Shown here piece by piece: positions 38,865 to 49,892 of a DNA stretch of 64,000 bases; positions within the stretch are counted from its first letter, which is position 1; each line of letters opens with the position of its first letter. A program made the position numbers and the translations under genes. The notes below the pieces were generated by a model. The model was not told where the DNA came from and made no database searches. It saw only the letters and a program-made list of their open reading frames with translations. The stretch is from assembly GCF_000196455.1 (NCBI RefSeq), contig NC_014614.1:2216001-2280000 (forward strand), given 5' to 3'. The stretch is from Acetoanaerobium sticklandii. GTDB taxonomy: Bacteria; Bacillota; Clostridia; Peptostreptococcales; Filifactoraceae.

Positions 38865-39578
38865 TTAATCCATGGCCATCGCCACAAAAACCATTGTAAG
38901 CATACAGAATATAAATGCTTGAAGTACACTTGTGAACAAATCAAAATATATTGATAGTACTGCAGGTATTCCGATTTGAAGCAGTGGAATAGCATCAATA
39001 AATGGCAAGAAACCAAATATCGCACCACTAAGCCATGCTAGAAAATTGTATAGTAGCATTGTTATTACCATACCACCTGCAATGTTTCCAAAATGACGGA
39101 AACTAAGAGAAATAGGATTTGATATTTCTGAAATAAGGTTTAGCGGTAACAGCATAGGTAGAGGATCTAAAAAGCCTTTTAAGTATCCTTTAAGCCCTTT
39201 TTTCCTAACACCATTAGCTTGTACTAGAAAAAATGTTATAAGTGCCCATCCTAGTGTTGTGTTTAAGTCTGCAGTAGGTGGTCTTAATCCAACTAAGCTG
39301 CTAAGACTTGAAAAAAGTGAAAAAGCAAATAAAGTACCGATATAAGGTGCAAATTCAAGTTTATCTTTACCCATAGTCTGCTCAACTAAGCCATACACTG
39401 CACCTACATATCCTTCTGCTATAAGCTGAGGTTTGCTAGGAATTTTTTCTAACTTCCTAGCTCCAAGATAAGCCAAGAGAATAATTGTTCCCATCACGAG
39501 CCAACTCGATACCATGGTTTGATTAATTGGAAGTCCACCAAATATAGGTATTTCAAAAAATATTTTAGGACCGTTCAC
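38865..39578 (-). CDS. atpB: ATP synthase a subunit
   Basis: A 237-residue membrane stator with five to six helices. The essential Arg lies in the conserved LSFRHFGNIAGG helix, and the C-terminal FDLFTSVLQAFIFCMLTMVF helix is typical. It forms the ion path with the c ring. About 90 bases separate it from atpE, and a good ribosome site precedes the ATG. Confidence 0.96.
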   Translation of the reverse strand: MNGPKIFFEIPIFGGLPINQTMVSSWLVMGTIILLAYLGARKLEKIPSKPQLIAEGYVGAVYGLVEQTMGKDKLEFAPYIGTLFAFSLFSSLSSLVGLRPPTADLNTTLGWALITFFLVQANGVRKKGLKGYLKGFLDPLPMLLPLNLISEISNPISLSFRHFGNIAGGMVITMLLYNFLAWLSGAIFGFLPFIDAIPLLQIGIPAVLSIYFDLFTSVLQAFIFCMLTMVFVAMAMD

Positions 39579-39650
39579 TTAATTCCCTCCTTTCCTTAAG
39601 TTTGATAATTCTTTTTAAAAAAGTTGTCAGTAAAATTCTGACATTTCCCA

Positions 39651-40019
39651 TTAGCTCTTGCGTTTTATTGCAGAGCCTATGATTATTACCTTAGGAAAAA
39701 ACATTGGTATAATTACACCTAAAGCATTTATATAGTCAACTTTAATCGCTGCTAGTATAATAACAGCGCTCAAAGCAAACCTACCAAAATAACTTATCCC
39801 AGCAAACATTTGAGCTCTACCAGGAGACATTGTAACGGCCCTGTTTATGCTAACAGCTAAAAGTCTAAAATTTAGCAGAGCGTAAATAGAACCAATTAAT
39901 ATTCCTTGAAGCATTGCTAAATCAAGTTTCCTAAGGATAAATAATACCGCTATTAGCAGTATATCTAAAAATACTATCCCTTTAAAAAGTTTTATGGTTT
40001 CTTTTAAAGTAGCATCCAC
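39651..40019 (-). CDS. atpI: ATP synthase subunit I (AtpI-like)
   Basis: A 122-residue protein with four predicted membrane helices, in the AtpI position upstream of atpB. AtpI proteins assist c-ring assembly and have been linked to ion (Mg2+/Ca2+) transport. Sequence conservation in the family is low, so the call rests on hydrophobic pattern and position. It starts three bases after the AtpZ-like gene ends. Confidence 0.82.
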   Translation of the reverse strand: MDATLKETIKLFKGIVFLDILLIAVLFILRKLDLAMLQGILIGSIYALLNFRLLAVSINRAVTMSPGRAQMFAGISYFGRFALSAVIILAAIKVDYINALGVIIPMFFPKVIIIGSAIKRKS

Positions 40020-40022
40020 GTT

Positions 40023-40295
40023 TTATAAATCTCCATCCTTATCTTTTGTCTTGCTGTCTTTATTTTCATTAGTTTTACTAGAAAATCTAGTAAGTCTGAA
40101 TAAATTAGCAAATGCACTTGTAACTCCTAGTATTATAAATAAGAACAGTACCCAGGTTCCCATATTAAATTTTTTCATTAAGAAATTCGCTATCCAAACA
40201 CATCCAATAATAGGAACTATCATAGAAAATCCAATTTGACTCAGTAGAGCCAGATTGCTCAAGGATTTATAAAAATTTTTATCTTCTTTAGGCAT
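40023..40295 (-). CDS. atpZ: AtpZ-like small membrane protein of the ATP synthase operon
   Basis: A 90-residue protein with two membrane helices (about 18-36 and 47-66) separated by a short loop and with a charged C-terminal tail. It matches AtpZ/AtpI-family proteins that head F-type ATPase operons in anaerobic Firmicutes. It is the first gene after the operon promoter, with AAAGGAG before the ATG. AtpZ and AtpI together are thought to aid ring assembly or divalent-ion supply. Confidence 0.8.
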   Translation of the reverse strand: MPKEDKNFYKSLSNLALLSQIGFSMIVPIIGCVWIANFLMKKFNMGTWVLFLFIILGVTSAFANLFRLTRFSSKTNENKDSKTKDKDGDL

Positions 40296-40324
40296 AGCCT
40301 TACTCCTTTAAGGGTACATATGTA

Positions 40325-40352
40325 ATTATACTATCATATTTTCGAATTTGAA
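40325..40352 (-). promoter_or_regulatory. Promoter of the ATP synthase operon
   Basis: On the minus strand TTCAAA (40347-40352), a 16-base spacer and a perfect TATAAT (40325-40330), about 30 bases upstream of the first gene. This sets the operon apart from wecB upstream. Confidence 0.65.
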
Positions 40353-40382
40353 ACCGATATAAATTTAACTATCCATAAAATT

Positions 40383-41528
40383 TTATTTGAATTCATCTAC
40401 TTCTTTATTACTAATGCCAAATTTAAATAAAATATGGTCAGCAATCCTACTAGATGCTTTTCCATCTCCATATGGATTAACAGCATTTGCAATAGATTCA
40501 TAGTATGATGAATCTTGAACGAGTCTCATTCCCACTCTGTAAATTTTGTCTGGGTCAACTCCTACAACTTTTACAGTTCCTGCTTCAACAGCTTCTGGCC
40601 TTTCAGTCTCTGTCCTTAGTACCATAACAGGCTTACCAAGTGCAGGGCCTTCTTCTTGAATGCCTCCTGAATCAGTCATTATCATATATACCTTGCTCAT
40701 CAAGTTTGCAAATGGCTCATAATCTAGTGGTTCAATTAAACTAATTCTATCGTTATTTCCCATAAACTCGTGTGCACTATCTCTTACTATAGGATTCATA
40801 TGCATAGGGAATATCAAATGAACATCAGGGTTATCTAAAACAAGTTCATTACATGCTTTAAATATATTGTTCATTGGCTCGCCCCAGTTTTCTCTTCTAT
40901 GGCAAGTAAGTAAAATTACTTTTTTCTCATTAAAATCTATTGTATTAAGCATTTCATTTTCGAATTTGTAGTTATCATTTACTACACTTAAAAGCGCATC
41001 GATAACAGTGTTTCCAGTTACTAATATGTCTCTTCTGGATACATTTTCTTTAACTAAATTCTCTCTGTTGGCTATAGTTGGAGCAAAATGATAGCTTGCT
41101 AGCCTTCCCGTAAGCCTTCTATTCATCTCTTCAGGGTAAGGAGAATAAATGTTATCACTTCTAAGCCCCGCTTCTACATGTCCCACTGGTATTTTTTCAT
41201 AAAATGCAGCTAGGCTAGCGGCAAAGGTAGTAGTCGTATCCCCATGCACAAGTACTATTTCAGGCTTATAGCTTTTAAATACTTCCTGACAGCCATACAT
41301 TACTCTACTTGTTATATCTGTGATAGTCTGGCCATGCTGCATTATATTAAGGTCAAAATCTGGAGTGATATCAAAAATATCCAAAACACTGTCTAGCATT
41401 TGTCTATGCTGGGCAGTCACTAATACCTTGCACTCGATTTCTTCTCTTTTTTGAAGTTCTTTAACTAGTGGTGCCATTTTAATAGCTTCTGGTCTAGTCC
41501 CAAATACTGTCAATACTTTTACTTTCAT
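40383..41528 (-). CDS. wecB: UDP-N-acetylglucosamine 2-epimerase (non-hydrolysing)
   Basis: A 381-residue enzyme making UDP-ManNAc from UDP-GlcNAc. Family motifs GTRPEAIKMAPL at the N-terminus, HVEAGLRS, PEEMNRRL and TDSGGIQEEGP are present. It overlaps tagO by four bases. Together with tagO and tagA (23208-23963) it supplies the GlcNAc-ManNAc linkage unit of wall polymers. Confidence 0.96.
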   Translation of the reverse strand: MKVKVLTVFGTRPEAIKMAPLVKELQKREEIECKVLVTAQHRQMLDSVLDIFDITPDFDLNIMQHGQTITDITSRVMYGCQEVFKSYKPEIVLVHGDTTTTFAASLAAFYEKIPVGHVEAGLRSDNIYSPYPEEMNRRLTGRLASYHFAPTIANRENLVKENVSRRDILVTGNTVIDALLSVVNDNYKFENEMLNTIDFNEKKVILLTCHRRENWGEPMNNIFKACNELVLDNPDVHLIFPMHMNPIVRDSAHEFMGNNDRISLIEPLDYEPFANLMSKVYMIMTDSGGIQEEGPALGKPVMVLRTETERPEAVEAGTVKVVGVDPDKIYRVGMRLVQDSSYYESIANAVNPYGDGKASSRIADHILFKFGISNKEVDEFK

Positions 41529-42562
41529 TTAACTTCCTCCTGTATGTGAGTAAGTATTTTAAGTCTAAATACACCGTAAATTATAAGCAATAAATCTAAG
41601 GTCAGCACTACCATTGCTGATTTCATACTAGCTTCAGCTATAAAAATAGCACTTGCTCCTAAAATACAGCTCATTAGATATAAGGCTATAACTGTTTGCT
41701 TTTGAGATAATCCTCTGCTAAGCAGTCTATGGTGAAGATGCCCTTTATCCGCTTCCATAATAGGTCTTCCTGCATTTGCTCTTCTTATTATAGCAAAAGT
41801 AGTGTCAAAGATTGGTATTCCAAGTGCCAAAATAGGTACTACAACTGCCAAGGTTGCAGCTGACTTAATTGCAGCTTCTATTGAAATAACAGATAAGGCA
41901 AAGCCTAGAAATAGCGAGCCTGTATCACCCATAAATATTTTTGCAGGGTTGAAATTAAATGGTAAAAAGCCTATTGCTCCTCCCGCAAGTGCAACAAGAA
42001 GAATAGTAGATGTTATGTCGTTTGACATATATGCAATAAAAGAAAGAGTTATGGCTGATATAGCTGAGATTCCAGCTGCAAGTCCATCTAGCCCATCTAT
42101 TAAATTAACTGTATTTGTAATTCCAACTATCCAAAACACAGTAAGTGGCAGAGCTAAAATTCCTAAATAAAGCATTCCTGTTTCTTTATCAAAGGGATTT
42201 GTCAGAAATTCTATTCGAACTCCAAAGACAAATACAATAAGTGCACAGGTTATTTGAATTAAAAGCTTAGTCTTCGCTCCTAATCCTCTTGTATCATCTA
42301 GTATTCCCATGATAATCATAATTACTGATGCTAGCAGAAAACCCATCATCTCTCTGCTAGGTGGAATGAGCAAAGTAGATACTATGAAAAATCCCCCAAA
42401 GATTGCAATTCCACCAAGTCTTGGTATGGGCTTGCTATGAACTCTTCTGTCATCCTTTGGTACATCTATAGCTCCTATCCTATGCGCTAGCTTAATCACA
42501 TAGGGAGTTAAAACATATGAAAACAACATTGCTCCTAAAAAAGCAATAATGATTTTCGGCAC
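41525..42562 (-). CDS. tagO: Undecaprenyl-phosphate GlcNAc-1-phosphate transferase
   Basis: A 345-residue multi-pass membrane enzyme of the WecA/TagO/MraY superfamily. Conserved cytoplasmic motifs include DVPKDDRRVHSKPIPRLGG, VNLIDGLDGLAAG, GDTGSLFLGF and the HLHHRL histidine motif. It starts wall-polymer or O-unit synthesis on undecaprenyl phosphate. SD GGAGG lies before the ATG, and dCMP deaminase ends 11 bases upstream. Confidence 0.96.
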   Translation of the reverse strand: MPKIIIAFLGAMLFSYVLTPYVIKLAHRIGAIDVPKDDRRVHSKPIPRLGGIAIFGGFFIVSTLLIPPSREMMGFLLASVIMIIMGILDDTRGLGAKTKLLIQITCALIVFVFGVRIEFLTNPFDKETGMLYLGILALPLTVFWIVGITNTVNLIDGLDGLAAGISAISAITLSFIAYMSNDITSTILLVALAGGAIGFLPFNFNPAKIFMGDTGSLFLGFALSVISIEAAIKSAATLAVVVPILALGIPIFDTTFAIIRRANAGRPIMEADKGHLHHRLLSRGLSQKQTVIALYLMSCILGASAIFIAEASMKSAMVVLTLDLLLIIYGVFRLKILTHIQEEVK

Positions 42563-42573
42563 AAAAGCACCTC

Positions 42574-43062
42574 CTAATATCCTAAAACACCCGAAAGAGA
42601 ATCATCTTCATCAATCCAGGTCTGTACCGGGATGACTCTATAGGTTTCTAAAGTCTCCCTTATTATAACTTCTTTTATTCCTGCATTAATTATAACACGT
42701 TTGCACATACTACACGAATCTGCATTTTCTACAAGCTCTCCTGTAGCCATATCTTTTCCAACAAGATATAAGGTCGCTCCTATCATATCTCGTCTTTCTG
42801 CTGATATTATGGCATTCATTTCAGAATGAACAGATCTGCAAGTTTCATACATCTGTCCTCTTGGAATATTCATAGCTTCTCTATAACAGTATCCAAGGTC
42901 TATACAATTTTTTCTGCCTCTTGGTGCTCCCGTATATCCTGTAGAAATTATTTCGTCATTTTTCACTATAATGCTTCCATAATTTCTTCTTCTGCAAGTT
43001 CCTCTATTTAAAACTGTCTGAGCTATATCTAAATAATAATTAATTTTATCGCGTCTATCCAA
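42574..43062 (-). CDS. comEB: Deoxycytidylate (dCMP) deaminase
   Basis: A 162-residue zinc deaminase of the ComEB/dCMP type with the HSEMNAI catalytic motif and CSMCKR zinc ligands. It produces dUMP for dTTP synthesis, consistent with tdk, tmk and upp elsewhere in the window. It is separated from upp by about 135 bases in which I see only AT-rich sequence. Confidence 0.93.
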   Translation of the reverse strand: MDRRDKINYYLDIAQTVLNRGTCRRRNYGSIIVKNDEIISTGYTGAPRGRKNCIDLGYCYREAMNIPRGQMYETCRSVHSEMNAIISAERRDMIGATLYLVGKDMATGELVENADSCSMCKRVIINAGIKEVIIRETLETYRVIPVQTWIDEDDSLSGVLGY

Positions 43063-43198
43063 ATATCAACAACTCCAATCTGTTATTATTAAGCATAGAT
43101 ATCTGTTGTTATTATTATAACAGAAAAAACAATACAAAATATAGACTTGCAAAAAAATAATTAAATATAATTTACATTATGATTAAATATATTTAGTG

Positions 43199-44271
<1,073 letters not shown>

Positions 44272-44273
44272 TT

Positions 44274-44750
44274 TTATAAGCCTCCTATTTTTTTCTTTTT
44301 TAGCTCGATGATTTTATCTGCTATTTTTTCAATGCTATCCAGTATTTCATCTCTCACATCTACATAGTCATAGTAAGAGCCTCCATATGGATCTCTCACA
44401 TCTACTTCTCCATAGCCTGCAAATTCCTTTAGCATCAATATCTGAGTGTCAGTCGTATTTACAATCAGAAAATCCTTATGAGATTTTCCCATTGTAATTA
44501 GTATATCTGCTTTGATATTTTCAGGATTAACCCTCTGACTTCTATGAGAGCTGATATCTATTTTTAGTTCCTTCATGACCTCAATAGAATTATAAGATGC
44601 GCTGTCTCCATTCATAGCCATAATTCCAAGAGAATATATCCTATACTCAGAAAGATTTTCTCCTTTTTTTTCAAGGACATATTTTAATATAGCTTCAGCC
44701 ATAGGACTTCTGCAGGTATTACCTGTACATACAAAGGCTACTTTCAGCAT
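44274..44750 (-). CDS. ywlE: Low-molecular-weight phosphatase, probably protein-arginine phosphatase (YwlE type)
   Basis: A 158-residue LMW-PTP with the catalytic loop VCTGNTCRSPMAEA and the DP acid motif in VRDPYGG. The Thr in CTGNTCR is the residue that in Bacillus YwlE selects phospho-arginine over phospho-tyrosine, so arginine phosphatase activity is favoured. No mcsB kinase is in the window. Two bases separate it from rpiB. Confidence 0.9.
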   Translation of the reverse strand: MLKVAFVCTGNTCRSPMAEAILKYVLEKKGENLSEYRIYSLGIMAMNGDSASYNSIEVMKELKIDISSHRSQRVNPENIKADILITMGKSHKDFLIVNTTDTQILMLKEFAGYGEVDVRDPYGGSYYDYVDVRDEILDSIEKIADKIIELKKKKIGGL

Positions 44751-44759
44751 AGCTTCCTC

Positions 44760-45803
44760 CTACAAAATCATATTTCCAGCCGCTTTTATAAGTCTATTCA
44801 TTACAGCCTCACTTATCTCATCTGAATTTAACGCTTCAAAGTAAACAACTTCTATATTTTGTTCATCCATTAATCTAAGTATCTTGAATAAATTTTTAGC
44901 TGCCTCTTGGCTGCTTTTTCCCCAAGAAATGCCATAACCATCATATAAGCTCACTCTGTCTTCAAGGCAAACCACTTTTACCTTGTCACCTATATTTTTA
45001 TCAAGGCTCAGCTTTTGGTTTATCTTTTGCTTCATTTCATCCAAGCTTCCTGTAACCACAATTACTGTAGCGTTAGGGCTGTAATGCTTGTATTTCATGC
45101 CCGGAGATTTAGGGGCCGCATTTTCATCCTTTAAAGATGGATCTAGCTCTATTTCCTTATTGAGAATTTTTTCTATCTCAGTTTTTCCTATTTTTCCAGG
45201 TCTTAGTATTACTGGAGTACTAGCTGTCATATCTACTACTGTTGATTCCAATCCAATTTCGCTATCCTCTGAAATGATTATAGCATCCACTCTTTCACAA
45301 AGCTCTTCTACTAAATATTTCGAAGAGGTTATAGATGGTCTTCCAGAAATATTGGCAGATGGAGCAGCAATAGGTACACCTGCTAAATCAATTAGCTTTC
45401 TCGCTATTGGATTTGATGGCATTCTAATTGCAACAGTCATTAACCCTCCTGTTGTCTCGATCGGAACACTATCTGATTTATCTAAGATTAGCGTAAGTGG
45501 TCCTGGCCAAAAATCTTCCATTAGAAGCTTTGAATCTTGGCTGATATTTCCCGCAAGAAAATCCACATCTTCTTTTTTAGAAATGTGTACTATCAGTGGG
45601 TTATCAGATGGTCTGCCTTTTGCTTCATAGATTTTCTTTGCTGCTTCAGGGTCCAGTGCATTAGCTCCTAGTCCATATACAGTTTCAGTAGGAAATACTA
45701 CTGTTTTTCCAGCTTTAAGCAGATTTGCTACCTTATGTAACTGCTCATCTAAAAATTCTTTGTCTTTATCTGTATCTATTAGCAAGCATCTCTTTGCTTT
45801 CAT
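44760..45803 (-). CDS. L-threonylcarbamoyladenylate synthase (Sua5/YwlC)
   Basis: A protein of 347 residues with an N-terminal YrdC domain (GKTVVFPTETVYGLGANA, KGRPSDNPL, PSANISG) and a C-terminal Sua5 domain. It makes the TC-AMP used for the tRNA t6A37 modification. The ATG at 45803 is chosen because GAGG lies at proper spacing; an in-frame GTG at 45818 would swallow that site. It is separated from prfA by a terminator. Confidence 0.94.
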   Translation of the reverse strand: MKAKRCLLIDTDKDKEFLDEQLHKVANLLKAGKTVVFPTETVYGLGANALDPEAAKKIYEAKGRPSDNPLIVHISKKEDVDFLAGNISQDSKLLMEDFWPGPLTLILDKSDSVPIETTGGLMTVAIRMPSNPIARKLIDLAGVPIAAPSANISGRPSITSSKYLVEELCERVDAIIISEDSEIGLESTVVDMTASTPVILRPGKIGKTEIEKILNKEIELDPSLKDENAAPKSPGMKYKHYSPNATVIVVTGSLDEMKQKINQKLSLDKNIGDKVKVVCLEDRVSLYDGYGISWGKSSQEAAKNLFKILRLMDEQNIEVVYFEALNSDEISEAVMNRLIKAAGNMIL

Positions 45804-45850
45804 TATATCTCGCCTCACACTCAGTGGTGAATCTAGTAACAGTTTATAGC

Positions 45851-45873
45851 AAAAAAGGTCAGTAACTGACCTT
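45851..45873 (-). terminator. Terminator after prfA
   Basis: AAGGTCAG / CTGACCTT stem around a TAA loop (45855-45873), followed on the minus strand by TTTTTTG. It separates the prfA unit from sua5. Confidence 0.8.
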
Positions 45874-45905
45874 CTTATGGCTACAAATTTTTAATATCCC
45901 TATTA

Positions 45906-46976
45906 TTACTCTGCCATTTGCATTTTTTCAGTTTGGTCAGTAGTTATAAGAGCGTCCACCATTTCATCTAAATCTCCATTTAAGAAAGCATCTAGCTTGT
46001 ATAATGTAACTCCTATTCTATGGTCTGTTATTCTACCTTGAGGATAGTTGTATGTACGTATCCTCTCAGAACGGTCTCCTGTCCCAACCTGGCTTTTTCT
46101 TTCTCTAGCTACTTCTTTTTGAGCTTTTTCTAGCTCTATATCGTACAATTTAGCTCTTAGTATTTTAAAAGCTTTTTCTTTGTTTTTTAGCTGTGATTTT
46201 TCATCCTGCATAGATATAACAATCCCTGTAGGAACGTGAGTAAGTCTTACTGCTGAGTCTGTAGTATTAACTGACTGTCCACCGTTTCCAGATGATCTAA
46301 ACACATCAACCCTTACGTCGTTTAGGTTAAGCTCAACCTCTCCTACCTCTTCAACTTCAGGAAGTACGGCAACAGTTGCTGTAGACGTGTGAATTCTTCC
46401 AGCCGACTCAGTTTCTGGAACTCTTTGAACACGGTGTACGCCTGACTCAAATTTTAATCTTGAGTATGCTCCCTTACCGATAATCATAAACACAACTTCT
46501 TTATATCCGCCTACTCCTGTATCATTCGAAGACATAAGCTCAACCTTCCATCTTTTAGAAGATGCGTACATAGAGTACATTCTAAATAGTACCCCTGCAA
46601 ATAAAGCGGCTTCATCTCCACCAGCACCTGCACGAATTTCAACTATAACGTTTTTATCGTCGTTAGGGTCCTTTGGCAGAAGAAGAACTCTAAGCTCTTC
46701 TGAAACAGCCTCAAGCGATTCCTCTAGCTCTGACAATTCCATCTTAGCTAATTCTCTCATTTCTTCGTCGTTTGAGCTTTCAAGAATTTCTTTCGCTCCC
46801 TCAAACTGAGACTTAACGGTTTTATACTCTCTGTATTTCATAACAACTGGTTCTATTTCTGCATGCTCTTTCATGAGCTTTTGCCATAAACTTTGGTTAT
46901 TTATAACCTCAGGATCAGAAATCTTCTGGTTAAGCTCCTTATACTTTTCCTCAACAAACTCTATTTTATCAAACAT
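45906..46976 (-). CDS. prfA: Peptide chain release factor 1
   Basis: A 356-residue RF1 that reads UAG/UAA. The PET tripeptide lies in [13 protein letters not shown] and the catalytic GGQ in [10 protein letters not shown]. The ATG at 46976 with AAGGG upstream is preferred over the GTG at 46985. It follows prmC, the methyltransferase that modifies its GGQ glutamine, 46 bases upstream. Confidence 0.97.
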   Translation of the reverse strand: MFDKIEFVEEKYKELNQKISDPEVINNQSLWQKLMKEHAEIEPVVMKYREYKTVKSQFEGAKEILESSNDEEMRELAKMELSELEESLEAVSEELRVLLLPKDPNDDKNVIVEIRAGAGGDEAALFAGVLFRMYSMYASSKRWKVELMSSNDTGVGGYKEVVFMIIGKGAYSRLKFESGVHRVQRVPETESAGRIHTSTATVAVLPEVEEVGEVELNLNDVRVDVFRSSGNGGQSVNTTDSAVRLTHVPTGIVISMQDEKSQLKNKEKAFKILRAKLYDIELEKAQKEVARERKSQVGTGDRSERIRTYNYPQGRITDHRIGVTLYKLDAFLNGDLDEMVDALITTDQTEKMQMAE

Positions 46977-47021
46977 CTTTACCACCCTTTATTTTTCTTC
47001 ATATACAAACACTTTATTTTA

Positions 47022-47873
47022 TCAGATAATCATACCAATTACAACCCTGTCAAACCCTGCCAAATCCTTTGCAATAGTTACGTTTTGATAGCCATTTTCC
47101 ACAAATATTTTTTTAACTGCCTCTGCTTGATTATAGCCTATTTCAAAAGCGATAAAGCCTTCAGGGCTAATATAATGTTTGGACTGTTCTATTATATCTC
47201 TATAAAAATCAAGTCCATCTGCTCCACCATCTAAAGCTAGCTTTGGCTCATGCTGCTTTATATCCTCCTGCAAGCTATCTATTACTTTAGTTTCTATATA
47301 TGGAGGATTTGATATTATAAAATCAAATTGATTCTCTTTATTAATTTTTTCAAATAAGTTTGAATTCAAAATGCAAAGTCTATCACTTACTTGATGCTTT
47401 GATGCATTGGCTTTTGTCAATTCTATGGCTTTATCATTTATATCTACTCCTATCATAATTAAGGTTTCAATTTCTTTGAGTAGTGTAATTGATATAATCC
47501 CACTGCCTACTCCTATTTCGAATCCTTTTAGGTTAGATTTATGCTTGTGGTTTTTAAGTTTTTTAAGAGTCTCTTCAATCAAAATTTCAGTATCTTGCCT
47601 AGGAATAAGGACTCCTTCACTTACATTGAAGTCCATACCCCAAAATTCTCTTTCTCCTAATATATACTGAAGAGGATAGGAGTTTTTTCTTTTTTCAATC
47701 ATAGTCTTTATAATTTCTACCTTCGATTCATCTATATCTTCCTCTAGATTGAGCATGATATAAAGTCTATCTTTTTCAATTACTTTTGCTATCATCATTT
47801 GGATTTCAAGCGATGGGCTTTCAGTATTTTTAATCATGGATACACCATAATTAATTATATCTTTTATCTTCAT
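47022..47873 (-). CDS. prmC: Release-factor glutamine methyltransferase
   Basis: A 283-residue SAM methyltransferase that methylates the Gln of the GGQ motif in RF1/RF2. The NPPYIE motif and the SAM-binding GFEIGVGSGIISI segment are present, with an N-terminal helical domain (about 1-75). It directly precedes prfA, its substrate. Confidence 0.96.
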   Translation of the reverse strand: MKIKDIINYGVSMIKNTESPSLEIQMMIAKVIEKDRLYIMLNLEEDIDESKVEIIKTMIEKRKNSYPLQYILGEREFWGMDFNVSEGVLIPRQDTEILIEETLKKLKNHKHKSNLKGFEIGVGSGIISITLLKEIETLIMIGVDINDKAIELTKANASKHQVSDRLCILNSNLFEKINKENQFDFIISNPPYIETKVIDSLQEDIKQHEPKLALDGGADGLDFYRDIIEQSKHYISPEGFIAFEIGYNQAEAVKKIFVENGYQNVTIAKDLAGFDRVVIGMII

Positions 47874-47893
47874 AATTTATTTCTCCATTTAAT

Positions 47894-48814
47894 CTATGTG
47901 AGACTTGGACTTACTACCTCAGTCTTATCAAGCGTAGCCTTTAGTGCTGCTATAGCAACCTCAATTTGCTTTTCATCCGGCTCTCTAGTTGTTATTTTTT
48001 GCATCAATAGTCCAGGAAGAATTAATACTCTTGTAAATGGATTCTGATATTTTCCAGCAATTTTTATTATCTCATAGGCTATTCCTGCAACTACTGGAAA
48101 AAATATCAATTTTAGAATGGATCTTGTAAGTACACTTTCGAATGTGAAAAACGAAAACACAAAAGTAGATACCATAAGCACTACAAAAATAAAATTCGTT
48201 CCGCATCTAGGATGAAGTCTTGGCATTTTCTTTACATTATCTACTGTAAGCTCCAGTCCTTTTTCATAAGCAAATATAGATTTATGCTCTGCTCCATGAT
48301 ATTGAAATACTCTTTTAATGTCATTCATAAGAGATATGATATATATATAGGCTACAAAAAAGCTTATTTTGATTAAGCCTTCTTTTAAGCTTGAAAACAT
48401 TGTCGCATCTTCATTAGAGCCTTTTACCAAAAAAGCTGGCAAAACAATAAACAGGCCAATTGCTATTGCAAATGCAAATATTACTGAAATCATAGTTGCA
48501 GCTTTTTCTGCTTTATCCTTGAATAGCTTAACCATAATTTTTTCGAATAGATCAACTTCATCAGAATCATCCTCTGCGTAAAATGATGCCGCGTAGTTTA
48601 TATCCTTTGTTCCTTCTACCATCGACTCTACAAGCACAAACATCCCTCTTAAAAATGGTATTTTTTTAAGTTTGGAATATTTTGAGGGCTTGATGTCCTC
48701 TGAAGTTACAAGTATCGAATCGTCTTGCTTCCTAATAGCTATAGATTTTGCCTTTTCACTTTTCATCATAACCCCTTCTATCAGGGCCTGGCCACCTACG
48801 TTTTGTTTGCTCAT
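47894..48814 (-). CDS. DUF1385 (YqhQ-like) membrane protein
   Basis: A 306-residue protein with GGQALIEGVMMKS near the N-terminus, about five membrane helices and the conserved YHGAEHKSIFAYE and LHPRCGTNF motifs of DUF1385. The His/Cys conservation suggests metal binding, but function is unknown. In many Clostridia it lies next to prmC-prfA as here. Confidence 0.92.
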   Translation of the reverse strand: MSKQNVGGQALIEGVMMKSEKAKSIAIRKQDDSILVTSEDIKPSKYSKLKKIPFLRGMFVLVESMVEGTKDINYAASFYAEDDSDEVDLFEKIMVKLFKDKAEKAATMISVIFAFAIAIGLFIVLPAFLVKGSNEDATMFSSLKEGLIKISFFVAYIYIISLMNDIKRVFQYHGAEHKSIFAYEKGLELTVDNVKKMPRLHPRCGTNFIFVVLMVSTFVFSFFTFESVLTRSILKLIFFPVVAGIAYEIIKIAGKYQNPFTRVLILPGLLMQKITTREPDEKQIEVAIAALKATLDKTEVVSPSLT

Positions 48815-48875
48815 TCAGTTACTCCTTAGTATATTACTCATACTTAATTATTATACCCATTTTAAGCTAAAAGAT

Positions 48876-49451
48876 TTATTTTTTAATTCTGTGGCATTTT
48901 CTGCATCTAGCTTCATACGACTCAGTCGCTCCTACTAAGATTATAGGATCATCGTATCTTGCAGGCTCTTTGTTTATTAGCCTTTGGGTTCTAGTAGCTG
49001 GAGCTCCGCATTTTACACAAACAGCTTGAAGCTTGTCTACAAATTCAGCTCTGGCTAAAAGCTCTGGCACTGGGCCAAAAGGTTCTGCTTTAAAATCCAA
49101 ATCTAATCCAGCAGCTATAACTCTTATCCCTTTATCTGCTAATTCTAAAGCAACATCTACAATTCCCTCGTCAAAAAACTGTACTTCGTCTATCCCAACA
49201 ACTTGGGTTTCACCAGTGATATACTTATGAATTTCCTCTGTGTGATTAATTGCTATTGCTCGTATGCTTATTCCACTATGAGATACTACATCTTCTTTAC
49301 TGTATCTATTGTCTATGCATGGTTTAAAAACAATAACCTCTTGTTTTGCAATCTTAGCTCTTTTTAAGCGTCTTATGAGTTCTTCACTTTTACCGCTGTA
49401 CATAGGACCAACTACAGCTTCAATATATCCATGACCACTAGGTCTATACAT
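48876..49451 (-). CDS. tdk: Thymidine kinase
   Basis: A 191-residue type-II thymidine kinase with P-loop [14 protein letters not shown], the GIDEVQFFD catalytic segment and the zinc-ribbon cysteines CVKCG and CRKCH. It salvages thymidine to dTMP. Gaps of about 60 bases to DUF1385 and 120 bases to rpmE flank it. Confidence 0.97.
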   Translation of the reverse strand: MYRPSGHGYIEAVVGPMYSGKSEELIRRLKRAKIAKQEVIVFKPCIDNRYSKEDVVSHSGISIRAIAINHTEEIHKYITGETQVVGIDEVQFFDEGIVDVALELADKGIRVIAAGLDLDFKAEPFGPVPELLARAEFVDKLQAVCVKCGAPATRTQRLINKEPARYDDPIILVGATESYEARCRKCHRIKK

Positions 49452-49541
49452 AATTCGTTCACCGCCTGATATTTTTGTTTATCTTTCTTCTATTATATTA
49501 CTAAGAAAAAAATTATTGCAGTATTGACTTTTTATATTATA

Positions 49542-49567
49542 AAAGGACCGAAATTCTTCGGTCCTTT
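49542..49567 (-). terminator. Terminator after rpmE
   Basis: AAAGGACCGAA / TTCGGTCCTTT stem (about 49542-49567) with a 3-base loop immediately after the L31 stop codon. Confidence 0.85.
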
Positions 49568-49574
49568 ATAATTG

Positions 49575-49772
49575 CTATCTGTTGAATTTTTTGTTAAATC
49601 TTTCGATTCTTCCACCCTTTTCAATGCTTTTAGCTTGACCAGTGTAGAAAGGATGACACTGTGAACAGATTTCAACACGAATTTCTTCGTTAGTTGAACC
49701 AGCCATAAATGTATTTCCACATGCACAGTGAACCTGTACTTCTTTATATTCTGGATGAATATTTGCTTTCAT
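49575..49772 (-). CDS. rpmE: 50S ribosomal protein L31 (zinc-binding form)
   Basis: A 65-residue L31 with the CACG and [10 protein letters not shown] motifs that together bind zinc, marking the zinc-containing form. The start at 49772 is set by GAGGTGAG nine bases upstream and by the normal N-terminus [10 protein letters not shown]; the frame is open further upstream but lacks support. It follows rho, the usual order. Confidence 0.97.
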   Translation of the reverse strand: MKANIHPEYKEVQVHCACGNTFMAGSTNEEIRVEICSQCHPFYTGQAKSIEKGGRIERFNKKFNR

Positions 49773-49892
49773 GAAACTCACCTCACTCCTACTAATGCGC
49801 ATAATGCATCTGATTATATGCTCTATCAACCATAACATTGTAACACACTATTATTTTAAATTCAATAATAAAAATCAATTTTTAAATTTAGA

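Noticed and set aside
45088..45630. 180-codon open frame on the plus strand opposite sua5
   Set aside because: Antisense shadow of a well-supported gene; Ser/Ile/Pro-rich composition without recognisable motifs and no ribosome site.
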